Positions 25,885 through 35,317 of a stretch of 52,315 bases of DNA are shown in pieces. Location: NCBI GenBank assembly GCA_030674475.1, contig JAUSCZ010000035.1, positions 138,682-190,996 of the forward strand, written 5' to 3'. Origin of the DNA: Candidatus Omnitrophota bacterium (GTDB lineage Bacteria; Omnitrophota; Gorgyraeia; Gygaellales; UBA12090). The first letter of the stretch is position 1. Each line of letters starts with the position of its first letter. A program made the translations under genes and the position numbers. Below the pieces are notes generated by a model. That model made no database searches, was not told the origin of the DNA, and saw only the letters and a list, made by a program, of their open reading frames with translations.

Positions 25885-26631
25885 TTAAACCTTAGTCAAT
25901 ATTTCAGGGCCGGCGGCGGTAATCGCCACAGTATGCTCAAAATGAGCGGATTCTAAGCCGTCTTTAGCCAGCGCGGTCCAGCCATTTTCGCTGATTCTCA
26001 CCTGCCAACTGCCGGCGTTAACCATCGGCTCAATCGCTAAAACCATGCCTTCCCGCAGTAGAGGTCCACTATGAGGCTGGCCAAAATTAGGAACCTCAGG
26101 AGGCTCATGCATATCCCTGCCAATACCATGTCCCACGAAATCCCTCACCACGGAAAACCCCTGCGATTCTACATAACTCTGTATGGCCCAGGAAATATCA
26201 AAAAGGCGATTATTCACTTTGGCCTCACGAATGCCCAGCTCCAGGGCCTTTTTCGTTGCCTCTATAAGGCGCCTGGCGCGTCCGCTGATATTGCCTATAG
26301 CAAAGGTAAAGGCGTAATCTGAAAAAAAACCGTTAAGACTGATACCTATATCCAGTTTAAGCAGGTCGCCATCCTTCAGGCATCTGCCCGAAGGTATACC
26401 ATGAACCACTTCTTCATTGAGCGAAGCGCACACACTCGCCGGAAAACCGCGATATCCCTTAAATGCCGGAAGCGCGCCCTCTCTAAGAATCAGCTCCTCG
26501 GCAATCTTATCAATTTCTTCGGTAGATATTCCGGTTTTAATTTTACCGCGTATCTTGTCAACTATCCTGGCCAGCAATACCCCGGCCTCCCGCATTGCCT
26601 TAAGCTCATAAGCTGATTTCGCAGGAATCAT
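25885..26631 (-). CDS. map: Methionine aminopeptidase type I
   Basis: KLDIGISLNGFFSDYAFTF; VGHGIGRDMHEPPEVPNFG; EPMV. Confidence 0.95.
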   Translation of the reverse strand: MIPAKSAYELKAMREAGVLLARIVDKIRGKIKTGISTEEIDKIAEELILREGALPAFKGYRGFPASVCASLNEEVVHGIPSGRCLKDGDLLKLDIGISLNGFFSDYAFTFAIGNISGRARRLIEATKKALELGIREAKVNNRLFDISWAIQSYVESQGFSVVRDFVGHGIGRDMHEPPEVPNFGQPHSGPLLREGMVLAIEPMVNAGSWQVRISENGWTALAKDGLESAHFEHTVAITAAGPEILTKV

Positions 26632-27274
26632 TTACCTTTAAAAATTTTAATATGCCTGCTATTACTTTGTCCGCCTCATTATCCGCGGATATATGAAGCA
26701 ACTTACCCTTATGAGAATAATAAGCCACAACCGGAGCTGTCAGCCGCTCATACACCTGGAGCCGGTTTTTTATAGTCGCTTCACTGTCATCAGGGCGCTG
26801 GTAAAGCTCCCCGCCACAGGCGTCACAGACGCCTTGTTTATTAGAGGGCGCGTTAATCAAATGGTAAACCGCCTGACAACTTTTGCATATCCTGCGCCCG
26901 GTAAGGCGTTTAATAATAGTATTCTCGCTTGTTTCTAAGTATATAACCGAATAATCCAACAAACCATTACTATTAAAAAACTCATCCAGAGACTCTGCCT
27001 GGGCAAGATTGCGGGGAAAGCCGTCTAGGATAAATCCTTCTTTTGTATCATCACAAGACAACCGCTCCCGGGCCATCCTGGTTACCAGATTATCCGGAAC
27101 CAACTCGCCGCGCTCCACATATTTAGCCGCCTCCTGCCCTAAAGAAGTATTGGTCTTAATCGCCTCTCGCAGGATATCCCCTGTGGATATATGAACTATC
27201 TTTAATCTTTGGCTTAAAGTTTTCGCCTGGGTGCCCTTACCCGCGCCCGGCGGCCCCAGAAGGATGATTATCAT
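26606..27274 (-). CDS. adk: Adenylate kinase (long form with Cys4 lid)
   Basis: LLGPPGAGKGTQAK; GRRICKSCQAVYH...CDACGGELYQRPDDSE. Confidence 0.95.
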   Translation of the reverse strand: MIIILLGPPGAGKGTQAKTLSQRLKIVHISTGDILREAIKTNTSLGQEAAKYVERGELVPDNLVTRMARERLSCDDTKEGFILDGFPRNLAQAESLDEFFNSNGLLDYSVIYLETSENTIIKRLTGRRICKSCQAVYHLINAPSNKQGVCDACGGELYQRPDDSEATIKNRLQVYERLTAPVVAYYSHKGKLLHISADNEADKVIAGILKFLKVNDSCEISL

Positions 27275-27303
27275 TATAGTACACCGTTAAATTAGTTTTT
27301 GAG

Positions 27304-27378
27304 CAATAGAGCATTAGACCGCAATTGAGCTTTTGCTTGTCTATTGTTCTATTGTCTATTGCTCAATTGCTCTGCGCG
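27304..27378. repeat. Copy A of 75-bp direct repeat flanking secY
   Basis: 73/75 identical by eye to 28780-28854. Confidence 0.9.
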
Positions 27379-27409
27379 CTGTCTATTAAAAATTAATTTA
27401 ACAGCGCGC
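27374..27409. repeat. Hairpin GCGCGCTGT-(N18)-ACAGCGCGC touching the secY stop codon
   Basis: 9-nt perfect arms. Confidence 0.8.
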
Positions 27410-28749
27410 TACCGTCGGCCATGAATACGTCCGCTCTTGATAAAACCTTCGTAGTTACGCATCAAAAGCTGAGATTCAATCTGCTTAAGGGTGTCCAGCA
27501 TTACTCCGACCACAATAAGAATACCTGTTCCGCCGAAGAATGAAGCAACTAAATAAGGAACTTTGAGGGTAGCCATTACGAAATCCGGCAAAATAGCAAT
27601 AACCGCGATAAATATCGCTCCGGCTAAAGTAATCCTGGTCATTACAAAATCCAGAAACTCCGTAGTGGGCGATCCCGGCCTGATCCCGGGGATAAAACCA
27701 CCGTATTTTTTTAAATTATCCGAGATATCTTTGGGATTAAAAACAATAGCCGTGTAAAAATAGCAAAAGAAGATTATCAAAAGAGCGTACATTATGGTAT
27801 AGACTATATGCCCGCGCATAAGGAAATTAGACATTCTCTGGAATGCCGGATTGGGAATGAAAGAAGCCAGAGTTGCCGGAAACATAATAATAGATTGGGC
27901 AAAGATGATCGCGATAACCCCTGAGGTGTCTACCTTTAGAGGTATGTAGGTTGACTGTCCGCCAAAGACCTTTCTTCCCACCACTCGTCTGGCATATTGC
28001 ACCGGAATCTTACGCTGGCCCTGAGTAACAAAGATAACCGCCAAAACCACAAATACCAGCAAAGCCGCCATAACCACCAGAGTCGCCGGATGAAGCTGAC
28101 GGGTTTTAGGTGAAACATACATAATTAACTGCTGAACAGCCGCTGGGATGCTCGAAATAATCCCGGCGGTAATAATCAAAGAAATCCCGTTGCCGATACC
28201 CCTTTCCTGGACCTGCTCGCCTAACCACATAATAAAAATAGTGCCGGTAGTCAGGGTAATCACGGTAATGAATCTAAAGCCTAATCCCGGGTCAGTCACA
28301 ATACTTAAGCCCTCTAAAAGCCTTCCCGGATGCTCCAGCCATAAGGCGATAAAATATGACTGAATTATGGCCAGGCCCACCGTGGCATAACGGGTATACT
28401 GATTTATCTTTTGATGTCCGGCTCTTCCTTCTTTAGAAATTTTTTCCAGGGCCGGAATAACCGCGGTTAAGAGCTGAATTATAATCGAACTGGAGATATA
28501 AGGCATTATCCCCAGGGCGAAGATAGTCAATTTTTCCAAAGAACCCCCGGAAAACATATTCATAATGCCTAAGATTGACCCGCCCTGGCTTTTGGCAATT
28601 TGGGCAAAGAACTCAGCTAAGGCCTGAGAATCAATTCCGGGAACAGGGATAAAGCCGCCTACGCGGTAAACCGCTATTAAGGCCAAGGTAATTATAACCT
28701 TGTGTTTTAAATCCTGAATCTTAAATATATTCTTAAAAGCTCCCAGCAT
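27409..28749 (-). CDS. secY: Preprotein translocase subunit SecY
   Basis: 10-TM protein; VGGFIPVPGIDSQAL; GERGIGNGISLII-like QERGIGNGISLIITAGI. Confidence 0.96.
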   Translation of the reverse strand: MLGAFKNIFKIQDLKHKVIITLALIAVYRVGGFIPVPGIDSQALAEFFAQIAKSQGGSILGIMNMFSGGSLEKLTIFALGIMPYISSSIIIQLLTAVIPALEKISKEGRAGHQKINQYTRYATVGLAIIQSYFIALWLEHPGRLLEGLSIVTDPGLGFRFITVITLTTGTIFIMWLGEQVQERGIGNGISLIITAGIISSIPAAVQQLIMYVSPKTRQLHPATLVVMAALLVFVVLAVIFVTQGQRKIPVQYARRVVGRKVFGGQSTYIPLKVDTSGVIAIIFAQSIIMFPATLASFIPNPAFQRMSNFLMRGHIVYTIMYALLIIFFCYFYTAIVFNPKDISDNLKKYGGFIPGIRPGSPTTEFLDFVMTRITLAGAIFIAVIAILPDFVMATLKVPYLVASFFGGTGILIVVGVMLDTLKQIESQLLMRNYEGFIKSGRIHGRR

Positions 28750-28779
28750 TGTGAGTTATTGAGTTTGTGAACAATAGAA

Positions 28780-28854
28780 CAATAGAGCATTAGACCGCAA
28801 TTGAGCTTTTGTTTGTCTATTGTTCTATTGTCTATTGCTCAATTGCTCTGTGCG
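28780..28854. repeat. Copy B of 75-bp direct repeat flanking secY
   Basis: See copy A. Confidence 0.9.
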
Positions 28855-28896
28855 TCGGTCAGACTTCGTCGCCCAGACGAGCTGTCTTATTAAAAA

Positions 28897-29337
28897 TTAA
28901 ATTAACAGCGCACTCCCGCCGGCCTTTTTTATTCTTTCACCGGCACCCTTAGAAAACTTATGGGCCTTGACCGTCAAAGGATGAGTTAAATCACCATCCC
29001 CCAGTATCTTTACCAAACCCATGGCATCTTCTATTAAACCACTCTTGAGTAGTGAGTCCGCGTCTACAATCGAATCTTTGGGAAATCTATTTAAGCTATT
29101 GATATTTACTATCTGATAGTTATTTCTTTTACGATGGTTGAAACCCCTTTTGGGAATCCTGCGAATCAAGGGAGATTGGCCTCCCTCAAATCCAAGATAA
29201 AAATCCCTTCCCGAACGAGACCTTTGCCCTTTATGGCCGCGAGTTGAAGTTTTTCCGTGTCCTGAGCCCGGGCCGCGGCCTACCAGTTTTTTTCTTTTTT
29301 TAGCGCCTTTTACTGATATTAGTGCGTTTAAAGCCAT
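28897..29337 (-). CDS. rplO: Ribosomal protein L15
   Basis: [46 protein letters not shown]. Confidence 0.95.
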   Translation of the reverse strand: MALNALISVKGAKKRKKLVGRGPGSGHGKTSTRGHKGQRSRSGRDFYLGFEGGQSPLIRRIPKRGFNHRKRNNYQIVNINSLNRFPKDSIVDADSLLKSGLIEDAMGLVKILGDGDLTHPLTVKAHKFSKGAGERIKKAGGSALLI

Positions 29338-29344
29338 TTTCCCT

Positions 29345-29456
29345 CACTTCCTGCCTGCTCAGCAGGCAGGCGTTCGGAAGATTACAGATTACAGATAACA
29401 GATAAAATAATTCTTTATTACTGTTCTCTATCAACTATCAACTATCAACTATCACC
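29345..29456. repeat. Hybrid heptamer element in the rpsE-rplO junction with embedded CCTGCCTG-CTCAG-CAGGCAGG palindrome
   Basis: attacagattacagataacagat ... ctatcaactatcaactatcaactatc. Confidence 0.8.
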
Positions 29457-29953
29457 TGTTCTTTTGTTTCAACAGCCTTTTGGATATTTACGGCTTCATC
29501 GACCTTTATTAACTGCCTAAGCCCCTCGACCGTAGCTTTCACCACATTTATAGGATTATTGGACTTAAGGGATTTAGCCAGGATATCTCTTATGCCCACA
29601 GCCTCACAGACCGCCCTGACTGAACCAGCGGCAATAACTCCGGTCCCTTCGGAGGCGGGTTTCAACAAAACCTTGGCCGCTCCATAATGTCCCATCACTT
29701 CATGGGGAATACTCGTGCCTTTGAGATTAATCTTAAAGAGGTTCTTCTTGGCGTGATACAGGCCTTTACGTATGGCATCGGCCACCTCATTAGCCTTACC
29801 TAAGGCATAGCCTACGCGCCCCTTAACCGGATCACCCAGCACTATCAGGGCGCTAAAAGACATTTTCTTGCCTCCCTTGGTAACCTTGGTGATACGGTTA
29901 ATGCTGATAACCTTTTCCACAAACTCCGAAGCTTCTTTTCTTTTGTAATCCAT
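29438..29953 (-). CDS. rpsE: Ribosomal protein S5
   Basis: [59 protein letters not shown]. Confidence 0.95.
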   Translation of the reverse strand: MDYKRKEASEFVEKVISINRITKVTKGGKKMSFSALIVLGDPVKGRVGYALGKANEVADAIRKGLYHAKKNLFKINLKGTSIPHEVMGHYGAAKVLLKPASEGTGVIAAGSVRAVCEAVGIRDILAKSLKSNNPINVVKATVEGLRQLIKVDEAVNIQKAVETKEQVIVDS

Positions 29954-29955
29954 GC

Positions 29956-30318
29956 TTAAAAAACTAACCCTCCTTTACGCAAAGCCTCGGCAATGGCTTT
30001 GACTCTTCCATGATAGGCATAACCGCATCTGTCAAAGATAATCTCTTGGATGCCTTTTTTTACCGCTAAGGCGGCAAAGGCTTCACCTAATGCTTGCGCC
30101 GCCTTAATATTGCCTCCGAAAGATTTTTTTTCCTTCACCTCTTTAGCCAACGTGGATAAAGATAAAATAGTAACGGACTTAACGTCATCCACAAGCTGAG
30201 CCTGCATATTCTTTAGACTGCGATGCACGCAAAGCCGAGGGCGATCTGATACTCCGCGCAGTTTCTTCCTTATTCTTTTATGGCGGGCTGTTCTTTTTGT
30301 TTCTTTAGTCTTTGGCAT
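29956..30318 (-). CDS. rplR: Ribosomal protein L18
   Basis: [34 protein letters not shown]. Confidence 0.95.
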   Translation of the reverse strand: MPKTKETKRTARHKRIRKKLRGVSDRPRLCVHRSLKNMQAQLVDDVKSVTILSLSTLAKEVKEKKSFGGNIKAAQALGEAFAALAVKKGIQEIIFDRCGYAYHGRVKAIAEALRKGGLVF

Positions 30319-30359
30319 TTTCTTTCTACGCTAATTTAATAATTCGCGTTAATTCGTGT

Positions 30360-30899
30360 TTATTTCGTTGTGGATTTTCCGACCTTTCTACGCACTATCT
30401 CACCCTGATAGCGGATACCTTTTCCTTTATAAGGCTCGGGAGGATATACCCTGCGTATCTGAGCTGCCGTCTCGCCAACCCTCTGCTTATCAATACCTCT
30501 GACAACAATCTGGGTTGGTTTTGGCGTCTCAATCTTAATATCCGCGGGGATGGGAAAACTAACCGGATGAGAGAAACCCATGATTAAAGTCAAAATATTA
30601 CCCACGCTCGCCGCGCGAAAACCCACGCCTTGAATTTCCAATTCTTTGGTATAACCGGCGGATACGCCGGTAACCATATTGGCGATAATACTGCGCGTCA
30701 GGCCATGTAAAGATTTATCTTCAATGCTGTTTGAAGGAGATTTTATCAGGACCTGGCCGTCTTTGACTTCACAGCTTATCCTTCCGGGAAGCTTAAATTT
30801 AAGCTTTCCCTTCTGGGCCTCCACAGAAACCTCACCGTCAACTACGGTAACCTTAACCCCTGGTACTGCTGTTATTATTTTTTTTCCAATCCGTGACAT
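30360..30899 (-). CDS. rplF: Ribosomal protein L6
   Basis: MSRIGKKIITAVPGVKV; YPPEPYKGKGIRYQGEIVRRKVGK. Confidence 0.96.
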   Translation of the reverse strand: MSRIGKKIITAVPGVKVTVVDGEVSVEAQKGKLKFKLPGRISCEVKDGQVLIKSPSNSIEDKSLHGLTRSIIANMVTGVSAGYTKELEIQGVGFRAASVGNILTLIMGFSHPVSFPIPADIKIETPKPTQIVVRGIDKQRVGETAAQIRRVYPPEPYKGKGIRYQGEIVRRKVGKSTTK

Positions 30900-30908
30900 A
30901 ATTTACCC

Positions 30909-31310
30909 TTACCATACATAACAAATAACTTCTCCGCCTAATTTTTGCTTTCTGGCCTCTTTATCAATCATTAAACCGCGGGATGTGGAAATTATCGCCC
31001 GGCCAAACCCTCTTAACACAAAAGGTATTTTGGAGGCATTAGCGTAAACCCTTAAACCCGGGCGGGAAACCCTCTTTAAACCTTTCACCAGCGGTTTCTT
31101 ATCAGAGTTATACTTTAAATACACTTTGATTTTTTTAGCCGCGCTCAGTGCCGCCTGCTCTTTAAAATTTTCAATATATCCCTCGGCCTTTAATATCTCT
31201 AAAATAGCCCTGTTTATCTTGGATGCCGTAGCTATCGTGGAATCTTTACGCGCCATTACCGCGTTGCGAATCACGGTCAACATATCTGCTATTGGATCTG
31301 TACTTGCCAT
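30909..31310 (-). CDS. rpsH: Ribosomal protein S8
   Basis: DPIADMLTVIRNA; STSRGLMIDKEARKQKLGGEVICYVW. Confidence 0.96.
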   Translation of the reverse strand: MASTDPIADMLTVIRNAVMARKDSTIATASKINRAILEILKAEGYIENFKEQAALSAAKKIKVYLKYNSDKKPLVKGLKRVSRPGLRVYANASKIPFVLRGFGRAIISTSRGLMIDKEARKQKLGGEVICYVW

Positions 31311-31352
31311 TTTACCTCGCTTCTTGCCTGCCGGGGTGAATGATTAACCGGT

Positions 31353-31538
31353 TCACCAACTTGCTTTCTTTACCCCCGGAATCAACCCCTTCCAAACCAT
31401 TTCCCTAAAACATATCCTGCACAACTGAAATCTTTGAAGATAGCCGCCTGAACGGCCGCAGACATAACAACGGTTGTATTTACGGGTTGAGAATTTTGCC
31501 GGCCGCTTCCATCTTGCTATTTGTGATTGTTTTGCCAT
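31353..31538 (-). CDS. rpsN: Ribosomal protein S14, zinc (type Z)
   Basis: 61 aa, [24 protein letters not shown] zinc ligands. Confidence 0.96.
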   Translation of the reverse strand: MAKQSQIARWKRPAKFSTRKYNRCYVCGRSGGYLQRFQLCRICFREMVWKGLIPGVKKASW

Positions 31539-31558
31539 TTACCCTCGCTTCGTTCGGG

Positions 31559-31625
31559 AGTAACCAGAGGCCAGTTGCCAGAGACCAGATTTTTTCTGGT
31601 TACTGGTTACCGGTTACTGGTTACT
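31559..31625. repeat. AGTAACC/GGTTACT heptamer hairpin, 4+4 units
   Basis: AGTAACC AGAGGCC AGTTGCC AGAGACC AG ATTTTTT CT GGTTACT GGTTACC GGTTACT GGTTACT. Confidence 0.95.
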
Positions 31626-31629
31626 TTTA

Positions 31630-32178
31630 TTATGTCTTAGCCTGAAAAGGCATACCGAATAATTTCAATAACTCGTATGCCTCTTTATTATTCCGAGCGC
31701 TGGTTACTATAGTAATATCCATACCCTGAACCCGGGGAAGCCTATCTATATCTATCTCCGGAAATACGCTTTGATCTTTTAATCCCATGCTATAATTGCC
31801 CTGCTGGTCAAAAGAATTTGCCGGAATGCCTCTAAAATCTCTGATTCGAGGCAAGGTAGCGTTAATTAACCTATCCAGAAATTCATACATCATCCTGTTT
31901 CTTAAAGTTACCTTGCAGCCGACAGGCACACCCTCTCTGGTCTTAAAATTAGCAATCGCGGCCTTGGCAACGCGCCTAATAGGCTTTTGCCCGGTAATCA
32001 TAGCCAGCTCCTCCTGGGCCTTATCCAGGATTTTAACATCAGCAATCGCCTCCCCCACGCCCATATTAACTACCACTTTTTTGATCGCCGGAACCTGCAT
32101 CGGGCTTTTATATCCGAATTTCTCCCGCATCTGGGGCACGATTTCTTTACGGTATTTTTCTAATAAATTAGGTATCAT
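31630..32178 (-). CDS. rplE: Ribosomal protein L5
   Basis: KKVVVNMGVGEA; FLDRLINATLPRIRDFRG; MDITIVTSARNNKEAYELLKLFGMPF. Confidence 0.96.
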   Translation of the reverse strand: MIPNLLEKYRKEIVPQMREKFGYKSPMQVPAIKKVVVNMGVGEAIADVKILDKAQEELAMITGQKPIRRVAKAAIANFKTREGVPVGCKVTLRNRMMYEFLDRLINATLPRIRDFRGIPANSFDQQGNYSMGLKDQSVFPEIDIDRLPRVQGMDITIVTSARNNKEAYELLKLFGMPFQAKT

Positions 32179-32486
32179 ATATTTTGTTTACACCTTTTAC
32201 AAATTCTCGATTTAGTAGTATCCTTATTTATATTAACACCTATTCTCACCGGGCGGTTGCAATTTTTACAAAAAGGCATAACATTGGAAACAGAAACCGG
32301 CCTCTCGATCTGGATAATCCCACCCTTCTGGTTCTCCTGAGTCCTGCGCACATGCTTCTTCGCCAGGTTTATTCCTTCAACTAAAACCCGGCACTCCTGG
32401 GTAAAAACGCGGATAATCTTACCTGTCTTACCCTTGTCTTTCCCGGAAGTTACCATCACAATGTCGTTCTTTTTTATTCTTAACAT
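32175..32486 (-). CDS. rplX: Ribosomal protein L24
   Basis: KNDIVMVTSGKDKGKTGKIIRV; RICKRC. Confidence 0.95.
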   Translation of the reverse strand: MLRIKKNDIVMVTSGKDKGKTGKIIRVFTQECRVLVEGINLAKKHVRRTQENQKGGIIQIERPVSVSNVMPFCKNCNRPVRIGVNINKDTTKSRICKRCKQNI

Positions 32487-32506
32487 CTACCCTCACTCCG
32501 TTCGGG

Positions 32507-32579
32507 AGAAACCAGAGGCCAGTTGCCAGAGGCCAGATTTTACTGGTTACTGGTTACTGGTTACTGGTTACTGGTTACT
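32507..32579. repeat. AGTAACC/GGTTACT heptamer hairpin, 4+5 units
   Basis: AGAAACC AGAGGCC AGTTGCC AGAGGCC AG ATTTTA CT (GGTTACT)x5. Confidence 0.95.
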
Positions 32580-32948
32580 TTAAATGACTTCGGGGGCTAA
32601 AGAAACAATCTTCATAAAATTTCTATCCCGCAATTCCCTGGCTACCGGTCCGAAAACGCGGGTGCCTCTGGGATTACCTTGAACATCCACAATCACCGCG
32701 GCATTGCGGTCAAACCTTAAATAAGAACCATCCGGACGCTTTATCGCTTTGACGGTTCTGACAATAACCGCCTTGGCCTTTTCACCTTTTTTTACGGCGG
32801 CATTCGGCGCGGATTCTTTAATATTGACCGTAATCACATCGGCAATATTGGCAAAGCGGCAATTCTTCCTACCGGTCACGCCTATCATTGATGCCTTTTT
32901 AGCGCCGGTATTATCCGCGACATCCAAAATTGTCTTCATGTATATCAT
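32580..32948 (-). CDS. rplN: Ribosomal protein L14
   Basis: [46 protein letters not shown]. Confidence 0.96.
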   Translation of the reverse strand: MIYMKTILDVADNTGAKKASMIGVTGRKNCRFANIADVITVNIKESAPNAAVKKGEKAKAVIVRTVKAIKRPDGSYLRFDRNAAVIVDVQGNPRGTRVFGPVARELRDRNFMKIVSLAPEVI

Positions 32949-33202
32949 AGCTTCGCCTTTTCAATTATCTCAACCAATCGCCAGCGTTTTTCTTTAGACA
33001 GCGGACGGCTTTCGATAATCCTTACCTTGTCGCCGATTTTAGCGCTGTTATTCTCGTCGTGGGCCTTGAGCTTCGCGTATCTTTTAATAATTTTTTTATA
33101 CAGCGGATGCTTGGTCGTTCTTTCAGTTTTAACCACAATAGTCTTTTTCATTTTATCACTGACTACCGTTCCCACTCTTATCTTTCTTCTGTTTTCAGCC
33201 AT
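32945..33202 (-). CDS. rpsQ: Ribosomal protein S17
   Basis: [40 protein letters not shown]. Confidence 0.96.
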   Translation of the reverse strand: MAENRRKIRVGTVVSDKMKKTIVVKTERTTKHPLYKKIIKRYAKLKAHDENNSAKIGDKVRIIESRPLSKEKRWRLVEIIEKAKL

Positions 33203-33235
33203 GTCTTTTTGAGTTATAAGTTAAATTACAATTTC

Positions 33236-33427
33236 TTACGATTTACGAATCTGTCTTATCGCGGTCTTTATCCTGGCAACATCTTTCTTGATTAAAGAAA
33301 AGTTATGCGGTTTTTCCACCCTCCCGCTATAACGTTGGTAGTTTAATTTATAAAGCTCTTCCTTCAAGGCTTTTTCTTTTTCTATTAATTCCTGCTGGCC
33401 TAAGCTTGATAAATCTTTATATTTCAT
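33236..33427 (-). CDS. rpmC: Ribosomal protein L29
   Basis: LYKLNYQRYSGRVEKPHNFSLIKKDVARIKTAIRQ. Confidence 0.94.
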   Translation of the reverse strand: MKYKDLSSLGQQELIEKEKALKEELYKLNYQRYSGRVEKPHNFSLIKKDVARIKTAIRQIRKS

Positions 33428-33841
33428 CTAATGGGCCCTTTTAATAAGTTTTACCGGAAACGGCAATTTATAGGCGCACATCCTGAAAGCTTCATGGGCA
33501 ATAGCCTCAGGCACCCCGCCTAACTCAACCAGGATTCTGCCTCTTTTAACTACCGCCACCCAATGATCGAGATCGCCTTTGCCTTTTCCCTGACGGGTTT
33601 CCGCCGGTTTCTTGGTAACTGATTTATGCGGGAAAACCCTCAGCCACATCTTGCCGCCGCCATGCAGCCTCCTGGCTAAAACTACGCGAATAGCCTCAAG
33701 CTGATTATTTTTCAACCAGCCGTTCCCCAGGGCCTTTAAACCAAACTCACCAAAATTAAGTTCTGACCCCCGGGTAGATACGCCATCCCGAGCGCCTCTT
33801 TGAGTCTTGCGGAATTTTACTCTCTTAGGCATTAACAGCAT
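33428..33841 (-). CDS. rplP: Ribosomal protein L16
   Basis: MLLMPKRVKFRKTQRG; GKGKGDLDHWVAVVKRGRILVELGG. Confidence 0.96.
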   Translation of the reverse strand: MLLMPKRVKFRKTQRGARDGVSTRGSELNFGEFGLKALGNGWLKNNQLEAIRVVLARRLHGGGKMWLRVFPHKSVTKKPAETRQGKGKGDLDHWVAVVKRGRILVELGGVPEAIAHEAFRMCAYKLPFPVKLIKRAH

Positions 33842-34535
33842 TTTTAACCACCTCGGTATCTCGTTTTAATTCTTCTGTTTTAGGAATAATCGGCTTAACT
33901 TTGGAAGGAATAAATACCTCTCCCTTATATATCCAAACCTTAACTCCGATAAGCCCGTAAGTTGTAAGAGACTCGCTAAATCCATAATCAATCTCTGCCC
34001 TTAAAGTGGAAAGCGGCAATTTACCCTGCCTATACCCCTCGGTTCTGGCAATCTCTGCTCCTCCGAGCCGGCCTGAAGCTGAAATCTTAATACCCTTTGC
34101 CCCCGCTCCCAGGGCCTGCTCAATCGCCCTCTTCATCGCCCGGCGAAACGCGATTCTTTTCTCAAGCTGGAGAGCTACATTCTCAGAAACCAGCTGAGCG
34201 TCAATAGCGGGATTTTTTACTTCAATTATATCAATGGCTATTTCCTGTTTAATCAAAGCTAATAAATCCTGGCGCAGCCTTTCAATGTCCTGCCCATGCC
34301 TGCCGATAATTAATCCCGGCCGCGCGGAATGTATCTTTACCTTAAGTTTATCTGAAAGCCTTTCAATTATAATTTTGGAAATAGAGGCCTGCTTAAAACG
34401 CTTCTTTATAAGTTTACGGATTTCATAATCCTGCTGGATAAATTTAGGATAATCCCGCTTCTTAGCAAACCAAATACTACGCCAATTTTCAATATAACCT
34501 ATTCTTAATAATAACGGACTTACTTTATGTCCCAC
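33825..34535 (-). CDS. rpsC: Ribosomal protein S3
   Basis: GLIIGRHGQDIERLRQDL; GGAEIARTEGYRQGKLPLSTLRAEIDYG. Confidence 0.96.
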   Translation of the reverse strand: MGHKVSPLLLRIGYIENWRSIWFAKKRDYPKFIQQDYEIRKLIKKRFKQASISKIIIERLSDKLKVKIHSARPGLIIGRHGQDIERLRQDLLALIKQEIAIDIIEVKNPAIDAQLVSENVALQLEKRIAFRRAMKRAIEQALGAGAKGIKISASGRLGGAEIARTEGYRQGKLPLSTLRAEIDYGFSESLTTYGLIGVKVWIYKGEVFIPSKVKPIIPKTEELKRDTEVVKNAVNA

Positions 34536-34556
34536 TTTATCCTCACCTTCCTGTGG

Positions 34557-34576
34557 GGGTCAGCGTCCGCTGACCC
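34557..34576. repeat. Palindrome GGGTCAGCG-TC-CGCTGACCC (second copy of 7069-7086)
   Basis: Perfect 9-nt arms. Confidence 0.85.
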
Positions 34577-34607
34577 TTCGATATCGTTGCCTTACGGCAA
34601 CCGCTGC

Positions 34608-34943
34608 TTACTTAGCTTTAAGGTCTAACTCTATATTAATATGGCTGGTGCGCTTGAGTATCTTTGATGCCCGGCCAAAAGCCGCCGCCTTAAATCTCTT
34701 CCACATCGGACCCGCGTCAGCGTTAATTTTAGAGATATACAGCTGTTCCGGAGAAAAACCCTTAACCTTGGCGTTAGCCGCCGCTGATTTTAAAACCTTT
34801 TGAATGTATCCCTTGGCGCGTTTACCAATGTTAAGCAAAATTCCTTCGGCCTCTATCACGCTCTTTCCCCGCACGCAATCCATTACCTCTCTGAGGCGGC
34901 TGGGCGATATCCTTATAAATTTAGCGCTTGCTTTTACTAACAT
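34608..34943 (-). CDS. rplV: Ribosomal protein L22
   Basis: AKFIRISPSRLREVMDCVRGKSVIEAEGIL; ADAGPMWKRFKAAAFGRAS. Confidence 0.95.
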   Translation of the reverse strand: MLVKASAKFIRISPSRLREVMDCVRGKSVIEAEGILLNIGKRAKGYIQKVLKSAAANAKVKGFSPEQLYISKINADAGPMWKRFKAAAFGRASKILKRTSHINIELDLKAK

Positions 34944-34944
34944 T

Positions 34945-35232
34945 TTAGGTCTTTTCCGCGGCCTTTTTGGCCTTTACGCCGCCATGCTTCCTGAAAATTC
35001 TGCTGGGAGCAAACTCTCCTAATTTGTGTCCTACCATATTCTCCACGATAAATACCGGAATATGCCTTCTTCCGTCGTGCACAGCAATAGTTAAACCCAC
35101 AAAATCCGGGCTTATGGTAGAACGCCTGGACCAAGTCTTAATCGGCAGGCGCGAACCGCTGGACCTTATTTTCTCTACCTTCTTTAATAGCTTTAGGTCT
35201 ATATATGGACCTTTTTTTAATGATCTCGGCAT
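34945..35232 (-). CDS. rpsS: Ribosomal protein S19
   Basis: [48 protein letters not shown]. Confidence 0.96.
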   Translation of the reverse strand: MPRSLKKGPYIDLKLLKKVEKIRSSGSRLPIKTWSRRSTISPDFVGLTIAVHDGRRHIPVFIVENMVGHKLGEFAPSRIFRKHGGVKAKKAAEKT

Positions 35233-35317
35233 ATTACCCTCACTTCCTGCCTGCCGGTAGGCAGGCGTTCAGGAGATTACAGATTACAGATAACGAATAA
35301 CGGATTACAATATGAAA

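Noticed and set aside
31559-31625. AGTAACC hairpins as simple rho-independent terminators
   Set aside because: The homopolymer sits in the loop and is A-rich on the transcribed strand. No U-run follows the stem, and essential genes lie downstream in the same operon.
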